Assembly: GCA_947258805.1 (NCBI GenBank)
Contig: CAMYJV010000111.1
Location: 1-13,679 of the forward strand
Direction: 5' to 3'
Origin: an uncultured Gammaproteobacteria bacterium
Lineage (GTDB): Bacteria > Pseudomonadota > Gammaproteobacteria > GCA-2729495
DNA: 13,679 nt
A program made the position numbers and the translations under genes. Of the stretch, positions 1-6,336 are shown in pieces. The first letter of the stretch is position 1; the number at the start of each line of letters is the position of its first letter. Below the pieces are notes generated by a model, which was given only the letters and a program-made list of their open reading frames with translations, had not been told where the DNA came from and searched no databases.

Positions 1-75
1 CTCGCCGGTTGCCTGCACGAGCGACTGGGTTTTCGCGCGCGGCCGGCGGTGGCGGGGAAAGCCATCGATCTTTGA
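1..75 (+). CDS. C-terminal end of an upstream gene (partial, unidentified)
   Basis: Frame 1 is open from the window edge to TGA at 73-75 and would encode a 24-residue tail ending GKAIDL. The stop falls directly before the strong ribosome binding site of the next gene, which is the spacing expected of co-transcribed genes. All three forward frames are open across this short GC-rich stretch, so frame choice rests only on the position of the stop. The tail is too short to assign a family. By context a CoA-ester enzyme is plausible, but this is inference. Confidence 0.4.
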   Translation, partial: LAGCLHERLGFRARPAVAGKAIDL

Positions 76-91
76 AGGAGGAGTTAGCTGG

Positions 92-964
92 ATGGGATTG
101 TTCAGAACCATGCTGTTTGCGCCGGGCAACCACGCCCGGCGGGTCGAGAAGTGCCTCACTCTGGACGCGGACTGCGTCATCCTCGATCTTGAGGATGCGG
201 TGGCCGTTGCGGAGAAGGAGGCCACCCGTGACAAGGTGGTGGCCGCCTTGCAGGGGCCGCGACGCCCCGTTGGCTACGTGCGTGTCAACGCCTACGACAC
301 GTCGTTTTGCTACGGCGACCTGCGCGCGGTGGTGACGGCCGGTGTGGATGGCATCGTGCTGCCCAAGGTGGAGAGCGCGGCGCAGCTCATGAGCGTGGAC
401 TGGCTGGTGGGCCAGCTGGAAGCCGAACGCGGGCTGAAACCAGGGGCCGTGGACATCATCCCCATCATCGAGACCGGTCGCGGACTCGCCGCGGTGGAGG
501 CCATCGCGGCGGCCGGCACTCGCGTGAAGCGTGTGTCGTTCGGCGCCGGCGACTTCACCCTGGACATGGGTATGCGCTGGACCCTCGACGAGGTGGAGCT
601 GGATTACGCCCGCTCCCGGATCGTGCTCGCGTCGCGGGCGGCTCGCCTGGAGCCGCCGGTGGACACGGTGTTCATTCACATCGGTCAGATCGACGCGCTC
701 ATGCGCTCCGCGGAGCGCATCAGGACCATGGGCTTCCAGGGCAAGCTGTGCATTCACCCGGAGCAGGTCGGCCCGGTGAACGGCGTATTCACCCCGGGGG
801 AGGACGAGGTGGCGAAGGCCAAGGTCTACGTCGAGGCCTTCGAGGAGGCGGAAGCCGCCGGGCTCGCGTCCATCCAGGTGGACGGCTACTTCATCGACTA
901 CCCCATCGTGGAGCTCGCACGGCGCACCGTGGCGGTGGCCGAGGCGATTGCTGCGCGCAACTAA
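92..964 (+). CDS. HpcH/HpaI aldolase / CitE-like CoA-ester lyase
   Basis: This 290-residue protein has the length and layout of the citrate lyase beta-like family, TIM-barrel Mg2+ enzymes that cleave or condense acyl-CoA esters such as malyl-, citramalyl- or beta-methylmalyl-CoA. Visible family blocks are FAPGNHARRVEK (9-20), LDLEDAV (31-37), RVN (64-66), LPKVES (90-95), ETGRGL (127-132), GAGDFTLDMG (151-160) and GKLCIHPEQV (217-226). R64 is the expected CoA-ester-binding arginine, and E127 and D154 the expected metal ligands. The start is well supported: AGGAGGAG at 76-83 lies eight bases before ATG. It is followed after 45 bp by an acyl-CoA dehydrogenase, with a family III CoA-transferase nearby, so a role in an acyl-CoA degradation route is likely. 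The substrate cannot be read from the sequence; citramalyl-CoA or a relative is a guess. Confidence 0.9.
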   Translation: MGLFRTMLFAPGNHARRVEKCLTLDADCVILDLEDAVAVAEKEATRDKVVAALQGPRRPVGYVRVNAYDTSFCYGDLRAVVTAGVDGIVLPKVESAAQLMSVDWLVGQLEAERGLKPGAVDIIPIIETGRGLAAVEAIAAAGTRVKRVSFGAGDFTLDMGMRWTLDEVELDYARSRIVLASRAARLEPPVDTVFIHIGQIDALMRSAERIRTMGFQGKLCIHPEQVGPVNGVFTPGEDEVAKAKVYVEAFEEAEAAGLASIQVDGYFIDYPIVELARRTVAVAEAIAARN

Positions 965-1009
965 ACAGCCGCTCCAGGCCCTAGTAACAGCCATGAAGGA
1001 CTGACGCAG

Positions 1010-2161
1010 ATGGACTTCAGCTTAAACGAGGAGCAGCAGCAGTTTCGCGACGCGGTGCGCGGTTTTGCCGAACGTCACCTGGCGGACGCCGCGCTCCAAC
1101 GCGCCCACAGCGACGACTACCCCCACGACGTGGCGAAGATGATGGCCGAGCAGGGCCTGTTCGGCATTGCCATGTCCGAATCGTCCGGTGGCCAGGGCGG
1201 GTCGCTGATGGACTCCATCATTGCCATCGAGCAGGTGGCGGCGGTGTGCCCGCGCAGCGCGGACGTGATCCAGGCGGGCAACTTCGGCGCCATCCGCACC
1301 CTTGCGGAGTACGCCAGCGACGATCAGCGCGAGCGTTACCTGAAACGCCTGCTCGCCGGCGAGATGCTCATCAGCGTCGGCATGACCGAGCCCGAAGCGG
1401 GTTCGGCGGTGACCGATCTCGTCACTGCCGCGACACCGGACGGTGACGGCTACCGCATCAACGGCACCAAGGTGTTCACCACCCACGGCTGGCACGCGGA
1501 CGTGATCCTGGCCTACGTGCGCTTCGGCCCCGGCGTCGGTGGCATCGGCTCGGTGCTCATCGACAAGGGGGCGCAAGGGTTCAGCCACGGTCAGCCGGTG
1601 CGGTTCCTTTCGGGAGACGACTGGGCGCAGCTCTACTTCGAGAACGTCTACGTGCCGCCGGAAAACGTGCTCCTGGGGCCAGGCGGCTTCAAGCAGCAGA
1701 TCGCCGGCTTCAACGTGGAGCGTATCGGCAACACCGCCCGCTCGCTGGCCCTGGGGCGTTTTGCCTTCAACGTGGCGCGGGAATGGGCCATGCAGCGCAA
1801 GCAGTTCGGCCGGGCGCTGTGCGAGTTTCAGGGCATCCAGTGGAAGTTCGCCGAGATGCAGATGAAGTTAGATGCCGCTCAGCTGCTGCTCTACCGCGCT
1901 GCCGTGAATGCCGACCGCGGGTTGCCGTCAGCGCAGGAGACCTCCATCGCGAAGTGCTATTGCAACCAGACGGGCTTCGACGTGGCCAGCGAATCGCTGC
2001 AGGTCATGGGCGGCACTGGCTACAGCCAGGAGTCGCTGGTGGAGTATTGCTTCCGCCGCACCCGCGGCTGGATGATCGCCGGTGGCTCGCTGGAGATCCT
2101 GAAGAACCGCATCGCCGAAGGCGTGTTCGAACGTCGCTTCTCCCAGCGCCCGCCGCGCTGA
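1010..2161 (+). CDS. Acyl-CoA dehydrogenase (CaiA/IVD-like catalytic Glu position)
   Basis: This 383-residue protein is a full-length FAD-dependent acyl-CoA dehydrogenase, expected to introduce an alpha,beta double bond and pass electrons to ETF. The N-terminal helical domain begins MDFSLNEEQQQFRDAVR. The middle domain carries the FAD/substrate motif VGMTEPEAGS (123-132), and the C-terminal helical domain carries RKQFGRAL (263-270) and QVMGGTGYSQ (331-340). The short-chain enzymes' catalytic Glu (YEGTSE) is absent: the equivalent stretch reads IAGGSLEILKN (356-366). A candidate base is E237 in NVERI, matching the position used by isovaleryl- and long-chain dehydrogenases and the corresponding Glu of CaiA. 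AAGGA at 996-1000 supports the ATG. It follows the CitE-like lyase by 45 bp, probably as one operon, and ends just before a REP-like palindrome. Substrate unknown. Confidence 0.93.
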   Translation: MDFSLNEEQQQFRDAVRGFAERHLADAALQRAHSDDYPHDVAKMMAEQGLFGIAMSESSGGQGGSLMDSIIAIEQVAAVCPRSADVIQAGNFGAIRTLAEYASDDQRERYLKRLLAGEMLISVGMTEPEAGSAVTDLVTAATPDGDGYRINGTKVFTTHGWHADVILAYVRFGPGVGGIGSVLIDKGAQGFSHGQPVRFLSGDDWAQLYFENVYVPPENVLLGPGGFKQQIAGFNVERIGNTARSLALGRFAFNVAREWAMQRKQFGRALCEFQGIQWKFAEMQMKLDAAQLLLYRAAVNADRGLPSAQETSIAKCYCNQTGFDVASESLQVMGGTGYSQESLVEYCFRRTRGWMIAGGSLEILKNRIAEGVFERRFSQRPPR

Positions 2162-2178
2162 GCACGTCGGAAGCACCG

Positions 2179-2253
2179 CTGTAGGAGCGAGCTTGAGCTC
2201 GCGAATACGGCGTCGCTAACGGCACATTCGCGAGCTCAAGCCCGCTCCTACAG
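2179..2253. repeat. REP-like palindrome between convergent genes
   Basis: Two 27-nt arms (2179-2205 and 2227-2253) are inverted copies with a single mismatch, separated by 21 nt. The core TGTAGGAGCG...GCTCGCGAA resembles the REP elements known from Pseudomonas and related gammaproteobacteria. It lies between the 3' ends of the acyl-CoA dehydrogenase and the glutathione transferase, a typical REP position, and could fold into a hairpin that stabilises both mRNA ends or ends transcription both ways. The right arm contains the transferase stop codon (TAG on the minus strand, 2250-2248). Confidence 0.8.
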
Positions 2254-2931
2254 GGCGCGTTGGCCGAACAGGATCTTTCGCTCCGACTCGTCGGGCGGCG
2301 CGCTGCGGCGGTTCTCCTTGCCGAGATCGACGCCGCGCTGCACCGCGGGGCGTTGCTTGATGCGCTGGCGCCACGCGGTCACGTTGGGAAACTCGTCCAG
2401 CGGTTGGCCCAGCGGCTTCGCGATGAAGGCCCAGGGCCAGCAGATGATGTCGGCGATGGAGTATTCATCGCCCACCAGGTAGTCGCGGTCCTGCAGCCGT
2501 CCCTCCAGCACGCCCAGGCAGCGATGGAACTCATTGCGGTAGCGCGCAAGGGAGTAAGGGTGATCGCCGGGTGCGTAGTTCACGAAGTGGCTGAGCTGGC
2601 CGGCCATGGGGCCGAGATTGCCCACCTGCCAGAACAGCCACTCCAGAACCTCCTTGTAGGCCCGTTTCCCGGGTGGCATGAGACGTCCGGTCTTGGCCGC
2701 CAGGTACAGCGCGATCGCGCCGGACTCGAACACCGGCACCGGCTCGCCGTCGACGTCGTGATCGACGATGGCGGGCATGCGGTTGTTGGGGCTGATGGCG
2801 AGAAACTCGGGCGTGAACTGATCGCCCTTGCCGATGTTCACCGGTACCAGGCGGTAGGGTAGTTTCAGCTCTTCGAGCAGGATGGAGATCTTCCAGCCGT
2901 TCGGCGTTGGCCAGTAGTAGAGATCGATCAC
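2248..2931 (-). CDS. Nu-class glutathione S-transferase, YfcG-like
   Basis: The 227-residue product closely follows the E. coli YfcG pattern: IDLYYWPTPNGWKISILLEE at the N-terminus, then GKGDQFTPEFLAISPNNRMP, ESGAIALYLA, WLFWQVGNLGPM and YSIADIICWPWA. YfcG and relatives bind two glutathiones and act as disulfide-bond reductases, using Thr/Asn residues of the TPNG loop rather than the classical Tyr/Ser. The N-terminal thioredoxin-like and C-terminal helical domains are both complete. The frame is open a further 92 codons upstream, but homology begins at GTG 2931-2929, whose GTGA overlaps the CoA-transferase TGA and which has GGAG eight bases upstream (2944-2941). Start and stop coupling make it the second gene of that operon. 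It may supply thiol chemistry or detoxification for the acyl-CoA pathway, which is inference. The last codon and stop lie in a REP-like arm. Confidence 0.9.
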   Translation of the reverse strand: MIDLYYWPTPNGWKISILLEELKLPYRLVPVNIGKGDQFTPEFLAISPNNRMPAIVDHDVDGEPVPVFESGAIALYLAAKTGRLMPPGKRAYKEVLEWLFWQVGNLGPMAGQLSHFVNYAPGDHPYSLARYRNEFHRCLGVLEGRLQDRDYLVGDEYSIADIICWPWAFIAKPLGQPLDEFPNVTAWRQRIKQRPAVQRGVDLGKENRRSAPPDESERKILFGQRAL

Positions 2932-4133
2932 GATGCAGTCTCCGGGTTGGCGGACGTGATGATGCCGTCGCGGGCCAGGTGCGCCACGTCCTCGGTGCTG
3001 TAGCCGGCTTCCGATAGCACCTCGGCGTTGTGCTCGCCCAGTGCCGGCGCGCCGTGGAAGTCCTCCACCGGTGTACCGGTGAAGGTGGCCGCCGGCCTCG
3101 CCTGTCGCAGGGTACCGGCATGCGGGTGCTCGGTCTCGATGACCATGTCGTTGGCCTTGACCTGGGGATGATGGACCATCTCGCTGCGGCGAAGCACCGG
3201 AACGCACGGCACGTCCGCCGCATCGAGCACCTGTAGCCAGTGCTCACAGGTGTCCCTGGCCAGCACCTCCTGGGTCAGAGCCAGGCGGTCGTCGATGTTG
3301 TGCTGGCGAAGCGCCGGGGTGAGGAAACGCTCGTCGTCCCGCCACTGCGGATGGCCGAGGGCGTGGCACAGGTTTTGCCACTGGCGATCGGATTGCACCG
3401 CCACGCTGATGAAGCCGTCAGTGGTTTCATAGATGAGATCGATGAAGCTCTGGGCCTCGGCCTGCGGGAACTCGTCGCCGACGAAGGTCTGGCTGCCCAT
3501 GTCCGAGTGCCAGAGGAAGGACACCATACTGCCGAGCATGGACAGGCGCACGTGCTGGCCCTCGCCGGTGCGCTCCCGGGCGAGCAGGGCGGCCGTGATG
3601 GCCTGGGCCGCAGTGTAGCCGGTGAGCTTGTCGGGGATGATGGTGCGCACCAGCCGCGGCCGGGCCTCGTCCGATCCCGCCTGCACCGTGGCCAGCCCCG
3701 ACAGCGCCTGCACCAGCGGGTCGTAGACGGGCTTGCCGGCGTAGGGGCCGTCGGCGCCGAAGCCGCTGATGGACACGTACACGATGTCTGCCTTCACTTC
3801 GCGCACCGCGTCCTCGCCGACGCCCATGCGATCGGTCACACCGGGGCGAAAGTTCTGCACCACGGCGTCGGCGTCCGCCACCAGGCGCATGAGCACCTCG
3901 CGTCCACGTTCGTGCTTCAGATCCAGGCATAGGGAGCGCTTGTTGCGATTGTTGTTGAGAAAGGACGCCGAGAAACCACCGCGGCGGTTGGATGCCAGGC
4001 GCGTGTGGTCGCCCTGAGGCGGTTCCACCTTGATCACGTCCGCGCCCTGGTCGGCAAGCAGCATGGTCGCCAGGGGCCCGGACACCACGCTGGTCAGGTC
4101 GATGATGCGAAAACCGTGCAGCGGGCCGGGCAT
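2928..4133 (-). CDS. Family III CoA-transferase (CaiB/BaiF/formyl-CoA transferase type)
   Basis: This 401-residue protein matches the full length of class III CoA-transferases, which move CoA between carboxylic acids through an aspartyl-CoA anhydride on an interlocked dimer. The N-terminal block reads GFRIIDLTSVVSGPLATMLL, then GADVIKVEPPQGD, then NNRNKRSLCLDLK. The catalytic Asp is most likely D168 in IPDKLTGY, followed by the family stretch AALLARERTGEGQHV. The GFGADGPYAGKPVYDP block (124-139) is also typical. AGGAG at about 4147-4143 precedes the ATG. The gene overlaps the following glutathione transferase by 4 bp (GTGA). Paired opposite a CitE-like lyase and an acyl-CoA dehydrogenase, it probably activates an organic acid (itaconate-, mesaconate- or carnitine-like substrates are all possible). 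A repeat cluster begins about 20 bp upstream of its start, so the native promoter may be displaced. Confidence 0.92.
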   Translation of the reverse strand: MPGPLHGFRIIDLTSVVSGPLATMLLADQGADVIKVEPPQGDHTRLASNRRGGFSASFLNNNRNKRSLCLDLKHERGREVLMRLVADADAVVQNFRPGVTDRMGVGEDAVREVKADIVYVSISGFGADGPYAGKPVYDPLVQALSGLATVQAGSDEARPRLVRTIIPDKLTGYTAAQAITAALLARERTGEGQHVRLSMLGSMVSFLWHSDMGSQTFVGDEFPQAEAQSFIDLIYETTDGFISVAVQSDRQWQNLCHALGHPQWRDDERFLTPALRQHNIDDRLALTQEVLARDTCEHWLQVLDAADVPCVPVLRRSEMVHHPQVKANDMVIETEHPHAGTLRQARPAATFTGTPVEDFHGAPALGEHNAEVLSEAGYSTEDVAHLARDGIITSANPETAS

Positions 4134-4151
4134 GGGCGACGTCTCCTGGAA

Positions 4152-4242
4152 ATTAAAGGGGACATGCTACTTTTCCGGACATTAAAGGGGACATGCTACT
4201 TTTCTTGGGAAAAGTAGCATGTCCCCTTTAATGTCCCCTTTA
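4152..4242. repeat. Repeat cluster with a perfect 28-bp hairpin (REP/BIME-like)
   Basis: A 24-nt unit starting ATTAAAGGGGACATG occurs directly at 4152-4175 and 4181-4204 and inverted at 4209-4232. The second and third copies, with four flanking bases on each side, form a perfect 28-bp inverted repeat (4177-4204 and 4209-4236) around a TTGG loop. A further partial unit, TGTCCCCTTTA, is repeated at 4220-4230 and 4232-4242. It lies between two minus-strand genes, after the MtfA-like peptidase and just before the CoA-transferase ribosome binding site. Structure and placement suit a non-autonomous element of the REP/BIME kind mobilised in trans by a Y1 (RAYT) transposase. No transposase is in the window, so that origin is inference. 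It may also act as a terminator for the peptidase. Confidence 0.8.
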
Positions 4243-4256
4243 CCGCGGTGCCCCCG

Positions 4257-4988
4257 CTACGCCGAGGTGCCAGGGCGGTAGAAGGCGGCCAGCTGTCGGT
4301 AGACGTCGGGGTACGCGTCACGCAGCACGTCGGGCAGCTCGAAGAAGTACTCGCTGGCCACGGCGAAGAACTCGGCCGGGCTCTGAGCGGCGTAGTCGTC
4401 CAGCGGAGGCTCCTGGCCGGCGTCCAGGCAGCGGTTGCTGTGCGCGTAGGCGGCGCTGAAGGCCTCGTACCAGACGCGGCTGTCCATACCCGCGTGCAGC
4501 GGTGGATGGCCGTTGGCGTCGCCGTTGAGCATGTCCAGCTTGTGCGCCATCTCATGGATGACCACGTTGTAGCCGTCCAGGTGGCGCGAGGCGGCGACGT
4601 CTTCCAGCGACAGGATCACCGGCCCGGCCAGCCAGGCCTCGCCGCCGCGCGCCTCCTCGTACTCGTGGACCACGCCGGCCTCGTCCACCTCATGGCCTCG
4701 GGCAAGGAATCCGCCCGGATACACCACCACCGAATGCCAGCCATCGTAGTAATCGAGGCCAAGGTGCATCACCGGCAGGCAGGCGAGCGCCGCGATGGCG
4801 TTGCGCCCGACGGGGTCGAGCGCAAGCCCCTGCACGGGTTCGATGGACTTCTGGGCAAGGAAACGCGCAGCCAGCGAGCGAATGGGCCCTTCTCCGGCGG
4901 CGTCGAAGCGGGCGATGAGAACGAAACGCCGGCACACGTCCTGCCACACGCCGTCGTCGATGGCGGCGGGCGCCTTGCGCAAGAACAT
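4257..4988 (-). CDS. mtfA: MtfA-type zinc metallopeptidase (M90 family)
   Basis: The 243-residue protein carries the gluzincin motif HEMAH (145-149; H145 and H149 bind zinc, E146 is the base) in NVVIHEMAHKLDMLNGDANG, as in E. coli MtfA. The downstream SPAEFFAVASEYFF block (203-216) supplies the likely third ligand E206. E. coli MtfA (about 265 aa) is a soluble aminopeptidase that binds the Mlc repressor and so affects glucose uptake. Whether Mlc exists here cannot be seen. There is no signal peptide or membrane segment. The frame extends 64 codons further upstream into amrS, but homology starts at ATG 4988-4986, 20 bp after the amrS stop, so the two are probably co-transcribed. GC is high, like the other genes to the left. 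The ribosome binding site is weak, and translation may depend on coupling to amrS. Confidence 0.9.
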   Translation of the reverse strand: MFLRKAPAAIDDGVWQDVCRRFVLIARFDAAGEGPIRSLAARFLAQKSIEPVQGLALDPVGRNAIAALACLPVMHLGLDYYDGWHSVVVYPGGFLARGHEVDEAGVVHEYEEARGGEAWLAGPVILSLEDVAASRHLDGYNVVIHEMAHKLDMLNGDANGHPPLHAGMDSRVWYEAFSAAYAHSNRCLDAGQEPPLDDYAAQSPAEFFAVASEYFFELPDVLRDAYPDVYRQLAAFYRPGTSA

Positions 4989-5008
4989 GGCTGCGGGCCG
5001 TGCTCGCC

Positions 5009-6085
5009 TCAGGCGGACAGGCGCACGGGAATGCGACGCGGGCCGAAGTGCCCGGGCGGGCCGGAGATCACGCCGGCCATGGCCGTGCCGCACGCGGCGC
5101 AGTGCCCGTCGGCGGTCAGGTTCCATTCGCCGAGCCGGTACCAGTCGCGCTCGATGAGCAGGCCGCCGCAGTGGTGGCACCAGGTGCTGCCGCCCTCGGC
5201 GTCGTGGACGTTGCCGGTGTAGGCGTAGCGCACGCCCGCGTCCATGGCGATGCGCCGGGCGCGGGCCAGCGTGGCCGGCGGCGTCGCGGGGACGTCGCGC
5301 ATCTTCCAGTCGGGGTGGAAGGCGGTGAAGTGCATCGGTACGTCGGGCCCGAGTTTTTCCACCACCCAGGCGGTCATTTCCTGCAGTTCCGTATCGGAGT
5401 CGTTTTCACCCGGGATTAACAAGGTCGTCAGTTCGAGCCAGCAGTCAGTTTCATGGTGAATATACTCGAGGGTTTCGAGCACAGGCGACAGATGCCCGCC
5501 GCAGATCTTGTGATAGAAGCGATCGGTAAAGGCCTTCAGATCGACGTTGGCGGCGTCCATCGCGGCAAAGAACTCGACGCGCGGCTCGGGATCGATGTAA
5601 CCCGCGGTAACGGCGACCGTTTTGACATCGCGTTCGCGGCAGGCGGCGGCCACGTCGATCGCGTACTCGTGGAAGATGACCGGGTCGTTGTAGGTAAAGG
5701 CGACGCTCTGGCAGGATAACTCCGCGGCGACGCGGGCGAGCTTCTGCGGCGTTGCGGCGTCGGCGAGCGTATCCATCTCGCGCGACTTGGTCATGTCCCA
5801 GTTCTGGCAAAACTTGCAGGCCAGGTTGCAGCCGGCGGTGCCGAACGACAATACCGAGCTGCCCGGATAGTAATGATTCAGGGGTTTCTTTTCGATCGGA
5901 TCGACGCAAAAGCCGCTGGAGCGGCCGTAGCTGACCAGTTTGATTTCATCGTCGAGGCGCTGACGCACATAACACAGGCCACGCTGGCCTTCGCGCAGAT
6001 GACAGTGCCGGGGGCACAGGTCGCACTGTAGCCGACCATCCTTCAGGCGGTGCCAGTACCTGGTTTTAACTATCGTTTCCTGCAT
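5009..6085 (-). CDS. amrS: AmmeMemoRadiSam system radical SAM enzyme AmrS
   Basis: The 358-residue product is related to the pyruvate formate-lyase activase group. The radical SAM cluster motif CNLACKFC (C86, C90, C93) sits in FGTAGCNLACKFCQNW, and SAM-binding stretches such as AFTYNDPVIFHEY (129-141) and TAGYIDPEP follow. It has two further cysteine groups: CDLCPRHC plus GLC near the N-terminus (C21, C24, C28, C38), and two CxxC pairs near the C-terminus (C303/C306, C329/C332) that look like a zinc ribbon. AmrS is the radical SAM partner of AmrA and AmrB, both encoded divergently here; substrate and reaction are unknown. ATG 6085 is preferred over an in-frame TTG at 6103, because AGG and GG elements lie upstream and homology needs no more residues. 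GC falls from about 67-82% in sampled lines of the 3' third to about 50-65% in most lines of the rest. An FNR-type box with a -10 element lies upstream. Confidence 0.93.
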   Translation of the reverse strand: MQETIVKTRYWHRLKDGRLQCDLCPRHCHLREGQRGLCYVRQRLDDEIKLVSYGRSSGFCVDPIEKKPLNHYYPGSSVLSFGTAGCNLACKFCQNWDMTKSREMDTLADAATPQKLARVAAELSCQSVAFTYNDPVIFHEYAIDVAAACRERDVKTVAVTAGYIDPEPRVEFFAAMDAANVDLKAFTDRFYHKICGGHLSPVLETLEYIHHETDCWLELTTLLIPGENDSDTELQEMTAWVVEKLGPDVPMHFTAFHPDWKMRDVPATPPATLARARRIAMDAGVRYAYTGNVHDAEGGSTWCHHCGGLLIERDWYRLGEWNLTADGHCAACGTAMAGVISGPPGHFGPRRIPVRLSA

Positions 6086-6203
6086 CGTTTGACCTGGCCT
6101 CAACGGCCTGTCTGAGACTGCGATAATAACACGCCGGGCCTGCTAACTACTGAAAACCAGTGAATCAGGTGTAACCTGCTGCGTCTGGTTATTTCGCAGC
6201 TAT

Positions 6204-6244
6204 AGAATAGATCAGCAAAAATGCCGCGCATTGATCTCAGTCAA
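6204..6244 (-). promoter_or_regulatory. Predicted FNR/Anr-dependent promoter for amrS
   Basis: TTGATCTCAGTCAA at 6231-6244 matches the FNR/Anr/Dnr palindrome TTGAT-N4-ATCAA at 9 of 10 defined positions. Reading toward amrS, a -10-like TATTCT lies at 6209-6204. Its centre is 31 bp from the box centre, the geometry of a class II FNR-activated promoter (box near -41.5). The hexamer where a -35 would fall is poor (AATGCG), which fits activator dependence. The predicted transcript starts near 6197, leaving a leader of about 110 nt before the amrS ATG. This is a pattern match only, not an experimentally known site. Confidence 0.55.
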
Positions 6245-6264
6245 GGAGGACTATTTGAGCTGGC

Positions 6265-6307
6265 TTGATCCAGGGCAAAGTTGAATCCTGCGTATTCGGG
6301 CTACAAT
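6265..6307 (+). promoter_or_regulatory. Predicted amrB promoter with a second, weaker FNR-type box
   Basis: TTGATCCAGGGCAA at 6265-6278 matches the FNR-type consensus at 8 of 10 positions (perfect left half, GGCAA on the right). A -10-like TACAAT lies at 6302-6307, with its centre 33 bp from the box centre, again close to class II spacing. A TTGAAT at 6281-6286 could act as a -35, but the spacer to TACAAT is only 15 bp. An overlapping TATAAA at 6307-6312 gives 20 bp. The promoter faces amrB, which starts at 6337 with GGGGA at 6327-6331 as ribosome binding site. The second box is weaker than the one facing amrS. Confidence 0.45.
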
Positions 6308-6336
6308 ATAAATATCAAGTTGGTCGGGGATAAGTC

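Noticed and set aside
307..984. Long forward reading frame inside the CitE-like lyase
   Set aside because: It overlaps a clearly recognisable gene in another frame, is Arg/Gly/His-rich as expected of GC-rich shadow frames, and has no recognisable domain.
3240..3932. 230-codon forward frame opposite the CoA-transferase
   Set aside because: It is antisense to a well-conserved gene; the composition (Val/Ala/His/Gly-rich) and lack of motifs mark it as a shadow.
4177..4236. The 28-bp hairpin as a CRISPR repeat or a classical intrinsic terminator
   Set aside because: There are only three unit copies with no spacers of regular length, and the stem is long and perfect with a direct copy alongside, which fits a mobile palindrome better; a terminator side effect remains possible.
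6086..6103. TTG start of amrS at 6103
   Set aside because: It adds only six residues, and ATG 6085 fits the family start with purine-rich elements upstream.
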